A stretch of DNA of 64,000 bases, taken from positions 930,830 to 994,829 of the forward strand of contig NW_008710427.1 in the NCBI RefSeq assembly GCF_000327385.1. The letters run 5' to 3'. This document shows, one piece after another, positions 21,720-33,700 of this stretch (position 1 is the stretch's first letter; each line of letters opens with the position of its first letter). The position numbers and the translations under genes are program-made. The notes under the pieces were generated by a model, which saw only the letters and a program-made list of their open reading frames with translations, had not been told where the DNA came from and made no database searches. Source of the stretch: Lottia gigantea (lineage: Eukaryota > Mollusca > Gastropoda > Lottiidae).

Positions 21720-23019
21720 CATTGGGAAGATGTCATGTGAAAAAAAAGAATAATTTTTCAAAACAACAAGTATATGTCTTTAGTTATGTGACAAAATGTT
21801 TTTGTCGAAGGTGATAACGAATTGATCTTTTATCATTGATCGCCAGTTTCCAAACCTTTGATTGTGTTTTCAGTTTAATTTCGGAAATCGACTATGTTGC
21901 GGCAAGTATTTGCTTGTGCAATTTTCCCTCCTATCTCTTCTGAACCCTGTCAGTAACCCTCGATTGGCCAGACATGTTCTTGGACGTTGTTGAAAATATT
22001 AAAAACATACTACTTTTCTTAAATCTGTGATTGAACTATATCATTATCAACAAATAATGTATATTCACTCTGATTTCACGTCTTATCGAATGATCAGGAG
22101 AATTTTGTCTCCTAATTTGTTGACTTTCTAGCGTACATTTTGTGAACTTTATACAATCTTACACATATTGTTGTAATGCTCAGTAAGAAAAGAAATTAGA
22201 AGCAATATATAATTTGAATACGTCTTACCCTGTTTAAGATGAAGAACAACAATACAGATATTAGTTCTCGACGTTAAAACAGTATCAATAAATGTTTCAC
22301 ACATCTACAAAGTATTTTATAAAATAATGTCTTGGTATCTATAGTTATACAAGACAAAATCAATAATAAGTAGAACTGCTTCCAATCGTCATTTAAACGA
22401 TGTGCTTTGATGTCACATTATCAGTGATTATTGAGTTGACAGGGACAATTTCTGCAGATAGCACATGGTTGAAGTTGTAATTGTTTTGAAATTTCGAATA
22501 GTTCCTGCATGATGACCTACGTTAATTTTGGGCCTTTTTTGGTCTAAGTCTATGTAGGTGCTAGTTTCTTAAGGAACATGCATGAGTTGTTTGAAATAAA
22601 GGAATGACGGAATGAAATCTATTCATTTTATATCAATTATTATAAAAAAGAGAAATATACCAGTCTACTATAATTTTGAACAAACCAGAGTAAGGCGGTG
22701 TAAATATGCACATGCAGCCATTTCGTGATTCAAAATAATCATAATCAACCATTGGGAAACTTCATGCCATTCCAAATAAAACAATTTCCATACTTGTTTA
22801 CAAGTTGATAGCAGATACCAAAATGAGTCTTGTATACGATTGAAGTTATTTATTGACCATTTTGTTGATAATTTACAATTATGACTGGAACAAATAAAAG
22901 AATTTGAATGGTAAACATTGCCTTCTGAGTTACAATAACAGCTTTCTGATAGTCGAAACAAGTATATGCTCATTGATAACTGTAATATGGTTTCCAGCTG
23001 TAAAGTTCTTCTGCATAGT

Positions 23020-23235
23020 TCTTCCCTCCCACGTAGAGTTCTTCTTCTGCCAGTTTCTCCATCTAGTTTACTCTACGTCTTCTTCTGTAGAATTCTTCTT
23101 CTGTCATTTTGCCCTTTTAGTTTACTCTGCGTCTTCCTCCGTAGAATTTTTTCTTCTGCCAGTTTCTCCTTTCAGTTTGCTCTGCGTCTTCCTCCGTAGA
23201 ATTTTTCTTCTATCAGTTTCTCCCTTAGTTTAACC
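23020..23235. repeat. Minisatellite, about 56-bp unit
   Basis: Four copies built on CTTCTTCTGCCAGTTTCTCC, AGTTTACTCTGCGTCTTC and CTCCGTAGAATTTTT. Pyrimidine-rich on the + strand. Frames across it are repeats of the same peptide and are not genes. Confidence 0.9.
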
Positions 23236-24389
23236 TTAGTCTTCTTCTTCGTCTTCTTCTGTGTCTCTCGAGGACTATGTCCACAATGATCGCCTCACTG
23301 GTATGTTTCTCATACATTTTTATAACATCGACCTAATTTTTTCACTAAATTGCTGCCAAAGGATTACAAATGCCAATGTTCTCTGGTGCTAGCCCTGATT
23401 AGGATCAAAGCTTCCGGTTGTATCTGAGATTTCCAATCGCCCACAGTTGGATTTGGACTTAAATCCATGATCTGACAGTGAAAGTGATATTCGGAGTACG
23501 CTAATTGACCCAATTACACATTGTATTACACGGACAATGGGGTAAAAAGTGCATTGTAATGACCTGTCAATCCTTTCAATTGTCAGTTCATTATTCATAT
23601 ATAGACCAAGCACCTAAATTGGCATTTGTACAAATGAAAAATTGAGAAATGTGCCTCTATATACATTTGTAAACATAAGGAGAAATACCCGATTCGTTTT
23701 TCTGTTAAAAAATCAAAGTCAAAATAATCAGACATGTTTACATCGGTATAAGTGTTATATATTTTCCTTGAGGCATATCTTTTCACAAGATAAAATCCAC
23801 AAAATGTAATTTGGGTAACCCCAATATCATAAAGGGATGCATAGGCGAGGTATTCAGGGTTCTTTCCGTTACTCAACAAGTATGACTATATTACAAAGTT
23901 TATATAAGACAAGTTGATGTCACTGTGATATGTGATTTTTATGTGACGATTAATAGCAGTTGTCTATTATATGTTAACCAAGCGGCACATATCATAATTT
24001 TCTTGGTTAAAAATAGCATATAATTATCTACGTCACCCGAATTTGGATTTATCGTAAACTGATAGTGGTATTCACAATATGCAGGGACTGTAACCAATGG
24101 GAATTTATTTATCAGATCATTTCAATTTTGGATGTTCAGCTGCATAGATTTTGTAAGTATTTTTCCGTTTTTACCTTCTGAAAACATGGACATAGTTGAA
24201 ATGTCTGATTTGTTTTTATGTAACCATACAGAATGTACTCGCAAATTCTAAAAAGGTTTGAAAAGAGTTTTTGATATGGAAGGAAAAAGTAACCAAATGA
24301 AGTTTATGGCTATTAAAAATCAAATATCAAAAATCAAACAATAGCTCATTCTCAATTCTGGTTTTTATGAATCGGCACATTCGTCCTTT

Positions 24390-25165
24390 TCACCTTTATT
24401 TTTTTTACTTATCTGTTTAGTTCAATCATCTATTCATTCATCTGTTTTATTTACTTATCTGTTTATTTCAATTATTTATTCATTCACCTGTTTTATTTAC
24501 TATCTGTTTAGTTCAATCATCTATTCATTCATCTGTTTTATTTACTTATCTGTTTATTTCAATCATCTATTCATTCATCTGTTTTATTTACTATCTGTTT
24601 ATTTCAATCATCTATTCATTCATCTGTTTTATTTACTTATCTGTTTAGTTCAATCATCTATTAATTCATCTGTTTTATTTACTATCTGTTTATTTCAATC
24701 ATCTATTCATTCATCTGTTTTATTTACTTATCTGTTTAATTCAATCATCTATTCATTCATCTGTTTTATTTACTATCTGTTTATTTCAATCATCTATTCA
24801 TTCATCTGTTTTATTTACTTATCTGTTTATTTCAATTATTTATTCATTCATCTGTTTTATTTACTATCTGTTTATTTCAATCATCTATTCATTCATCTGT
24901 TTTATTTACTTATCTGTTTATTTCAATTATTTATTCATTCACCTGTTTTATTTACGATCTGTTTATTTCAATCATCTATTCATTCATCTGTTCTATTTAC
25001 CTATCTGTTTTACTTCAATTATTTATTCAATTCATTCATCGATTTAATTCACTTTTCTGTTTATTTCAATTATCTATTTATTTCAAAATTATATTATTTA
25101 TTTCATTCATCTGTTTAATTTACTTATCTGTTTGTTTCAATTATTCATTTATTTCATTTATCAAT
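24390..25165. repeat. Minisatellite, about 44-bp unit
   Basis: Roughly 16 copies of TATCTGTTTATTTCAATCAT, CTATTCATTCATCTG and TTTTATTTAC, with two alternating variants (TTTACTTATCTG and TTTACTATCTG) that suggest a higher-order dimer. The last copies, after about 25000, are degenerate. Confidence 0.92.
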
Positions 25166-27127
25166 TTAATCTACATAGTTAATATACAAATAATAAATAC
25201 TTTATTCATGAAAGGTATTTTTGAATTAGTCAATATAAGCTGATAAAGTTAATATTTAGCAAAAGATTTAAGCTAAATTCGGTCAACCCTGTTTTGAGTT
25301 ATAAGCCTGATAGATTTGTAAATTGAACCAGGTTATTAATGGTATACATTATGTAATATCCTGGCAAAATATCAACACTTTATCACCGTATGACAATTAT
25401 TCATTGTTGTGTTCTTTTTACATATTTCATAGTTTGGAATTCATTCTATTGATAATAAACTTAAAAAAAAAGATATTTATAGAGAGTCTACTATTAAAAT
25501 ATTATTTAAATTAGTCAGGGATGTGTACTATAGTCTCGAAATTTCAGCTTCAATAGAAAATCATTAATCAGTGAAAGAAGCAACATCAAGCGTTAATCGA
25601 TGGAAACTTCAAAAACCATTAAATTGAAAGAAATCTATGCACTCAAAAAAATCCACCAAAGTTGTGTTAATGTCCGAAGAACACAACTGAACATGACTTT
25701 GTAAAGGATTGGAGGATGCGCGAAGGACGGACTCTTCAGACTTCATAACCTTCGTTCCAACCCACTAAACATAATTTTATTTTGAATGTGGGTAACTACA
25801 TCGACCATGAATCGTGCAAAACAAGATTACAATAGTAAGCTGAATGATAGGACAAACATCTATTGGAAAATATAAAAAGGTTGCATTTTCACGGGCTTTT
25901 ATCTGGCAGTGACAACAAACATTCTCTGGGTTATTTCAAGATGCTCTGGCCGCATTGGTCAATCTGACCGGTGTCCATTAACACTAACCGATATGTGTCA
26001 CAGTTTATGACGAGAAAAGTATTAAACGATTTCCGTCAAAAGCCTGAACATAGCCGAATCAACTGTCTATCAGGAGACTTTAAAGCTATTTGGTTAATTT
26101 TATTACAAAGAGTGTCAAACTTATATAAAGATGTCATCTATGATATATATTACTTATATGATAAATAGAGCTTCAACACAATTTTTTCAGTTAGATTGAT
26201 ATATGTCTACGTATATTTTCTGGGTTTTTTTTAAATGAAGTTCTTGAATGTGAAAATATAATATTACTACTAGACAGAAATTTGAAAAAATAAATCATTT
26301 AGTTTTGAAGTATAGTCCCAAAATAGCAACATGGTTATTGTGATTACTTCAAAAACATAGACGTTAAATTTCATGTGTTGGAACTTGGAGACAAAGCCCT
26401 TAATTTCATTTTCTGTTTTTATTGTGCCTCTAGCGGTTTGATTTCCTACAGTGTATAGTCTTTATCAACTGATTGGGTTTTTCTGCATTTAAAATGGAAC
26501 AAAATGTTATCTTTGATAGCGAAGTCATAAAATAGACTGCCCAAACCATTTCCAACCAATATCGGGAAAGTTAAAATATTTTTTCATTTTGGTAAAATTC
26601 TTGGTCTTCATAGTAGAAGAATCGTGAAGCTTGAAAAGATTGTTATGGTAAATAATCTTTACGTTGACCCATAGTACTATAAATAGTACATCATCATCAT
26701 CATCTTTACAGGTCCATGGGTTGTCCTATACCTGACTTACTTTTTTATATAATTTTGTTGTTATGATTAGTCATCTCGAGTTTTGTATGGCTAAATGTAC
26801 GGGCTCTATTCATGTCATCATAAATTATCCACATGGCAAGTTTTAATGCAGACACGAATCATACATGATTTTCTACTTACATCAAAAAATTGTGACACTT
26901 ACATTTCTACAACATGTCATTTAAAACGAGTTTTTCATGTTAAAATACACATTAAACTTAATTCAATCCTAGTTTTTTTAAGATTATAGATCTAAAACAT
27001 TTAACACGCATACGAAATTGATAAACTTTTCAGTTCGAAAAATGGTGAAATTGACAAATTGGATTGGAGAATGAATTTGATTATTTTATTACAGCTATAC
27101 AATATAATAATATAAGCTTCACTATCT

Positions 27128-27350
27128 TTCAGTGGCTTACAGTGGTTTCCCCCTTTTACAAGTTCCTCACATAGTAGTTTCCCCCCTTTACAACTTCCTC
27201 CCATAGTGGTTTCCCCCCTTTACAACTTCCTCCCATAGTGGTTTCCCCCCTTTACAACTTCCTCCCATAGTGGTTTCCCCCCTTTACAACTTCCTCCCAT
27301 AGTGGTTTCCCCCCTTTACAATTTCCACCCTAGTGGTTTCCTCCTCTCTC

Positions 27351-27381
<31 letters not shown>
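27128..27381. repeat. 32-bp minisatellite plus (TA)n
   Basis: About seven copies of TAGTGGTTTCCCCCCTTTAC and AACTTCCTCCCA, with the middle copies identical to each other, then a (TA)n run at about 27350-27381. The uniform copies suggest recent expansion. Confidence 0.93.
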
Positions 27382-27796
27382 GTAAGCTTAGGGTAAGGAC
27401 GGAGAATTTGATTGAATAACATATTTTATTTCATTTTAGATATAGAAATCTGTAATTATATTTTCCCTAATTCAAATTATTTTTTTTTCTATATTTTTTA
27501 ATAATTATATGTGTTGTATACACGATTTATAACTGATATTACTATTATTCTTAACAAATAGCAAACAAGAAGGGTTTAATTGATGACAATAATTAAAAAT
27601 GACAATTACCCAATTAAAAAAGTTGATAACTGTAAATTATTGTAATTAAAAGATTAATTAAGGTGTATGAAAGGAGGTACCTCCGAATAGTCTTTCTTTT
27701 CTCACACTTTACATGAGAACTGGTTTTACCTCACTTTAATTTGTGACAGGTCTATATAGTACTTCATCCTGTGTCAGTAGCTTCTGTTCAACCACC

Positions 27797-29440
27797 TAAT
27801 CTCTAATTTGTGATTAATTAAACTAATTTAATGAAAAGATTCAATTTTGTTGCAAAGCCGTATTAGATTATTGAAAGTATATAAGATAAATTGCTATTAA
27901 TACACATAATTTTCACAATATACAGTCAAGTAACCTAATTTCGTGGAAACCTATTATTCGTGGATTTCCGGAAAGGATTAATGATTTCACGAGCGACCTT
28001 GCGCGACCTCCGCATTAGTTTGTTTTGATAAACATGGGTTTTCTGTACAATATCAGCTAGTAGAATGAATTCAGTAGTTTTAAGAAAGGTAAAGTGTAAT
28101 AATGTATATTTTGACAAATACAAAATGGCGGGTTTCACTTATTACCAAACGTCACCATTTTTTATCGGCCGAAATTCCTCATAATCCCAAACGGTAATCG
28201 GAATTCCAAATGTCGTCTGCTAGAATATATTCAAACGAATGAAGTCACGTGATCAACTAGCGGATTCCATGTCAGCAGAAAATTTCTATGGAACACAAAG
28301 TGGACCTTATTCTTATGTTGTTTCAGTGACTTTTAGCAATAAATCACGCTACGTATCTTATTTTGTCAGTCACTATTTTTTTTTAAAATCGTGGTTCTTT
28401 GGAGGAATTGTCACTAGTTATAATGAATTGATATTAAAGATAAATACTAAGAGAAGTTAATTATACCACCCGGTATCCATACAACGTGTTTTTCTAGACT
28501 TAATTATAGATCAAACAATGTACACGAAAATAGGTGACGCATTCTGCCGCCGTTGCCGAGTTGGTTGCTCATGAAATATGGGTCAAAGTGAAGGATTCAT
28601 AAAGAAAATCGAAATAAACCAATTTTAATTATTTTGTAGAATATCTGAGGAAACATCTAAGACATAAATTTTTTTTTTCGTTTTTTAACTTTGACGAAAT
28701 TCGGTGTTGAATCCTTATATCCACGAAAATAGGTTACACCACTGTATATAAATGACAAAGTTTGATCCTTATGTTTGCTATGAACAATACAATTCAATTC
28801 AACATATTTTCAAATCCGTAATTCAGTTCACCATAAACTTTACTTTAATTTACATTACATAAATCAGTTCATTATACCTTCAATACTACATGTACTAATA
28901 TTACATATTTCAGTTCACTATAACATTAAGCCCCTACTACAACTACCACTGAACAGTTCACAACAGCATTACTATTACTAATATTGCATATTTCAGTACA
29001 CTTTACCATTAGACCCCTACTACAACTACCACTGAACAGTTTACAACAACATTACTATTACTAATATTACATATTTAAGTTCATTATAACAGTAGGCCAC
29101 TACCACAACCATTAATCTCTAATTTGTGATTAATTAAACTAATTTAATGAAAAGATTCAATTTTGTTGCAAAGCCGTATTAGATTATTGAAAGTATATAA
29201 GATAAATTGCTATTAATACACCTGATTTTCACAATATAAATAAATGACAAAGTTTGATCCTTATGTTTGCTATGAACAATACAATTCAATTCAACATATT
29301 TTCAAATCCGTATTTCAGTTCACCATAAACATTACTTTAATTTACATTACATAAATCAGTTCATCATATCTTCAATACTACATGTACTAATATTACATAT
29401 TTCAGTTCATTATAACATTAGGCCCCTACAACAACTACCA
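27797..29440 (+). repeat. Direct segmental duplication, one copy interrupted by a transposon
   Basis: The segment starting CTCTAATTTGTGATTAATTA at about 27800 recurs at about 29117. It continues through ATTGCTATTAATACAC and, past the insertion at 27923-28744, through AATGACAAAGTTTGATCC and CTACATGTACTAATATTACA. The copies differ at only a few percent of positions by eye. Copy 1 holds the mariner-like element; copy 2 has the uninterrupted sequence. Confidence 0.88.
27923..28744. mobile_element. Non-autonomous Tc1/mariner-like element, TA target site
   Basis: 822 bp flanked by TA on both sides. It starts CAGTCAAGTAACCTAATTTC and ends AAAATAGGTTACACCACTG, so the ends are inverted repeats with a few mismatches (CAGT...TAACCTA...TTCGTGGA). 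The undisrupted site is visible at about 29230. CAGT ends plus a TA duplication fit Tc1/mariner/pogo. No transposase frame is present. Confidence 0.85.
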
Positions 29441-30700
29441 CTGAACAGTTCACAACAACATTACTATTACTAATATTACATATTTAAGTTCATTATAGCA
29501 ATAGACCCATACTACAACTACCTCTGAACAGTTAACAACATCATTAATATTACTAACATTACATATTTCAGTTCATTATAACATTAAGCCCCTACTACAA
29601 CTACCACTGAACAGTTCACAACATCATTACTATTACTAATATTACATATTTCAGTTCACTATAACATTAGGCCCCTACTAAAATTACCTCTGAACAGTTT
29701 ACAACATCATTAATATTACTAACATTACATATTTCAGTTCATTATAACATTAAGCCCCTACTACAACTACCACTGAACAGTTCACAACATCATTACTATT
29801 ACTAATTTTACATATTTCAGTTCACTATAACATTAGGCCCCTACTACAACTACCACTGCACAGTTCACAACAACATAACTATTACTAATATTGCATATTT
29901 CAGTTCACTTTTACATAACGCCCCTACTACAAGTAACACTGCACAGTTCACAGCAACAGTAACTATTATTAATATTGCATATTTCAGTTCACTTTAACAT
30001 TACGCCCTTACTACAACTACCACTGAACAGTTCACAACAACATTACTATCACTAATATTACATATTTCAGTTCACTATAACATTAGGTCTCTATTACAAC
30101 TACCACTGCACAGTTCACAACAACATTACTATTACTAATATTACATATTTCAGTTCACTATAACATTAGGTCTCTATTACAACTACCACTGCACAGTTCA
30201 CAACAATATTACTATTACTAATATTGCATATTTCAGTTCACTTTAAAATAACGCACCTACTACAACTAACACTGCACAGTTCACAACAACACATTAACTA
30301 TTACTAATATTGCATATTTCAGATCACTTTAACATAACGCCCCTACTACAACTAACACTGCACAGTTCACAACAACACATTAACTATTACTAATATTGCA
30401 TATTTCAGTTCACTTTAACATTATGCCCTTACTACAACTACCACTGAACAGTTCACAACGACATTACTATTACTAATATTGCATATTTCAGTTCACTTTA
30501 ACATAACGCCCCTACTACAACTAACACTGCACAGTTCACAACAACACATTAACTATTACTAATATTGCATATTTCAGTTCACTATAACATTAGGTCTCTA
30601 CTACAACTACCACTGCACAGTTCACAACAATATTACTATTACTAATATTACATATTTCAGTTCACTATAACATTAGGTATCTACTACAACTACCACTGCA
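28840..30700. repeat. 83-bp minisatellite upstream of the Draper-like gene
   Basis: About twenty copies of a unit of roughly 83 bp: TACATATTTCAG then TTCACTATAACATTAGGCCC, CTACTACAACTACCACTGAA, CAGTTCACAACAACATTAC and TATTACTAAT. It ends about 80 bp before the start codon at 30785. Every unit carries ATATTTCAG, which resembles the acceptor CATATTTTTCAG just before the first coding exon. Confidence 0.95.
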
Positions 30701-30784
30701 TAGTTAAACATTCAAACATTAAACATTAAAATGTCTAACACTATATATTTCATTTCATAAGATTTAATCATATTTTTCAGTAAT

Positions 30785-33700
30785 ATGCTGGGGAAAATCT
30801 TGTTGGTTTTAGTTCAGTGCCTTGTACTTTCGGTTCAAGTTTCAGCGTTTCAAAGTCAGTGTTATAAATTACAAAGGTAATGTCATTCTTCTTAAGACAA
30901 AGAGGCGTTAAGAGGCTAGAACATCCATTATTCTTTTTCTCAAAATATGTAAACAATTTTTTTCCTAAATGTCCATGATAGTGTTAGAACAATGTAAATA
31001 ATAATAAGACAGCTGTCTGTCCGTTGCTGTTCTTGTTTTAAAATCATTTTAGTTAAATGTTTGACAAGCTATCTTATTTTACAGTAAAACTATCACCAAG
31101 CGTATAACAGTAGCTATACCAGATAAAACTTGTACACATTATTGGTGTTGGCAGAGTTTCAGATGTGAACGCTGCTAGTAAGTTCGATTTTTGTTATGAA
31201 CAATCCCTACACAGGTCGTTAGATGCTTACACTAATTACACTTCTCAGAAAAAACATTCTAGCGAATCGCTTCCGTAATGATATATGTATATATCAAATA
31301 TAACTAATTTACTAATTTTGCAGAGACGTGTTTGGACACATAATCTTCATCAGGAAGTGACTGATAACTGACTTCATTGGGTATACACTATTCCCTGAAA
31401 TTGCCATAGTGAACAAAATCAAGAGCAAAGAGATGTATATATTTGTAAAAGGATTGTAAAGAGGTTTGCTAAAATCATTTTGTGTATGATAGCATCAATT
31501 TGCACCATTCCAATTTTCAATCATACGTCACTAATAAGCCTTGCGATTCTTACGAAAGGACTGTAAACATTGCATATATTGTTGCAGTACAACCTATAGT
31601 AAACAATATAGACAAATATATGATACAACAATAGTTAAGATACCAGAGTGTTGTCCAGGCTACATTGATTCTACACACGGTTGTATCCGTAAGTACATTT
31701 ATTGTCTATTGCGAAACCAGCTTGACTTGCTGATACAATAGTTAGAACTCAAGCAACTGAAGAGATGGTGTTTTGTATTTTTTATTTGCACATCATTAAT
31801 CAGAAATTAAAGTGTAAAACACTAAATATTTAACACTGTTTTCAGCAAATTTCTCTCTTTTTAAGTCCGCTGTCATATGATAAGGAAAACAACATTTTAA
31901 CTTTCAGCGTATTGTGTTAATAGTTGTTCACATGGTAAATGTGTAGCACCAAATCTATGCCATTGTGATGCTGGTTGGAGAGGCGACAGGTGCAACTCAA
32001 GTAAGTGCAACAATTTGTGAGCATCCATTTATTATCAAATGTTTCATGTTGCTTTCTCAACAGAATACAATATATTCGTAAAGTACATTTTTCTGGACTT
32101 TTTAAAGATTACATATTGGGGTAAAGATACAGGATTGGGATTTGTAAAGGAATTGTTTTGTATTGTATTGTAGATTGTCCACAAGGAAAATGGGGTGAAA
32201 ATTGTAATAATGTATGCGATTGTAATGGACAAGGTGTATGTGATATTATAACAGGATATTGTGTTTGTTCACCTGGTAAGAAATCAATGATTATCTCGAT
32301 ATATTTAGATATAACAGCAACTAGATTTCGGCAAAAATTGCATCAATGGTTCCTGAAATTTGATGTAATTGAAATGGTAATGACTAATCCCAATGATTAA
32401 TCAGATTCCTCCTGATGCTACCAGTCGCTAGCTTGTATTTTTTTAATTAGTCTATTTTTATCTAAAGAAAAAATTCTAGATTTATGAAACGCGTTCATAT
32501 GCTGTTACAGGTCATACAGGAGAGAAATGTCAGACAGTTTGTCCTGCTGGTACCTATGGTAGAAACTGCCAGTATCATTGTGGTTGTCAGAATGATGCTG
32601 CCTGTGATCCTGTTAATGGAGCCTGCCATTGTAAAAATGGTTTTACTGGAGCCTTGTAAGTAATATTATGTTATCAGGATATCAACTCGGTGACATCAAT
32701 GTCCTTCAAGCAAATACTTGTCTGCAATCAATGTATCAAAATTGTAAGAAAAATAAAATCAAGTAAAAGCAGCTCTTACAGTATATACAGGCAAATATGT
32801 CCGCACAGAAAGGAGTACTCGCTTTCTGTTGAGTGCTCTACATCCGCCTGGTTTTTGCTTATTTTACTTTGAAATACAAGATAAACTTTTTACTATTTCA
32901 CTATTACATGTACATATATTATTTTCGTTTCTATAGATGTGAATTGAGTTGTCCACCAGGCACACATGGTTCAGGGTGCTCCCAGGTTTGTCAATGTCAG
33001 AACAATGCGACTTGTGATTCTGAAACTGGACAATGTGCATGTAAAGCTGGGTGGATGGTGGGTATCATATTTATATAATCGATACTTTTTTCCCTATAAC
33101 AAATATTTGAAAACATGTAAGTTCTACAAGAGCTAGGTTGCATTGATATCGGACATGCCTAAGTAGAACCAACGTTATTATTCAGTCTGACCCATTCCCG
33201 TTGTTAGATGCTGATATCGCAAACTAGGTAGTTGTTGGTAGTCGTAGTAGTTGGTAGTTGGATTACTTAAAACTGGATTTCAGCTTGACTTAAATACTTC
33301 ATTTAGTTGTGTCCGTTTTAACTATACGTGTATATAAAAATTACAGCGTTCGACTGTAAGTATTTGACATGAACCATATTAACATAATTATGTTCGGTTC
33401 TAGACATATGAACTTTGCTAGATAATAAATATGATATGCATTAACACTGTTGATTTTTTGATACTTGGTTTTTGTCCAGTAAATGACATGATTTATATTT
33501 GTAGGGTAAATTCTGTAATCTACCGTGTGATAAAGGTTATTTTGGTTTGAATTGTGCAACTAAATGTCCTTGCAGTAGAAATATAGTTAGTTGTGATAGA
33601 TATAATGGTCAGTGTCACTGTTCTACAGGGTTTATGGGATCCAGGTAAGATTGCAGGAGTTCAGTTTGGACGTCCTACATCCTCTTGGTACAGATCTGGC

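Larger units (their letters stand above)
20906..30784. other. Gene-poor region between ADAM10 and the Draper-like gene
   Basis: The two genes diverge here, so both promoters should lie in this 9.9 kb. I recognise no TATA or other core promoter with confidence. Contents: a (GA)n run, five tandem arrays, one duplicated segment and one mariner-like element, listed separately. Other reading frames are below about 110 codons and show no family features. Confidence 0.6.

Noticed and set aside
21531-21761. Leu-Ser or Arg-Glu repeat frames
   Set aside because: They come from the (GA)n microsatellite.
22904-23233. Overlapping frames of 77-109 codons
   Set aside because: Both are frames across the 56-bp minisatellite and repeat the same peptide in each unit.
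23595-23879. 94-codon minus-strand frame
   Set aside because: No recognisable domain, no supporting splice context and ordinary composition; likely chance.
24390-30700. CRISPR-like regularly spaced repeats
   Set aside because: The arrays are contiguous eukaryotic minisatellites without unique spacers or cas genes.
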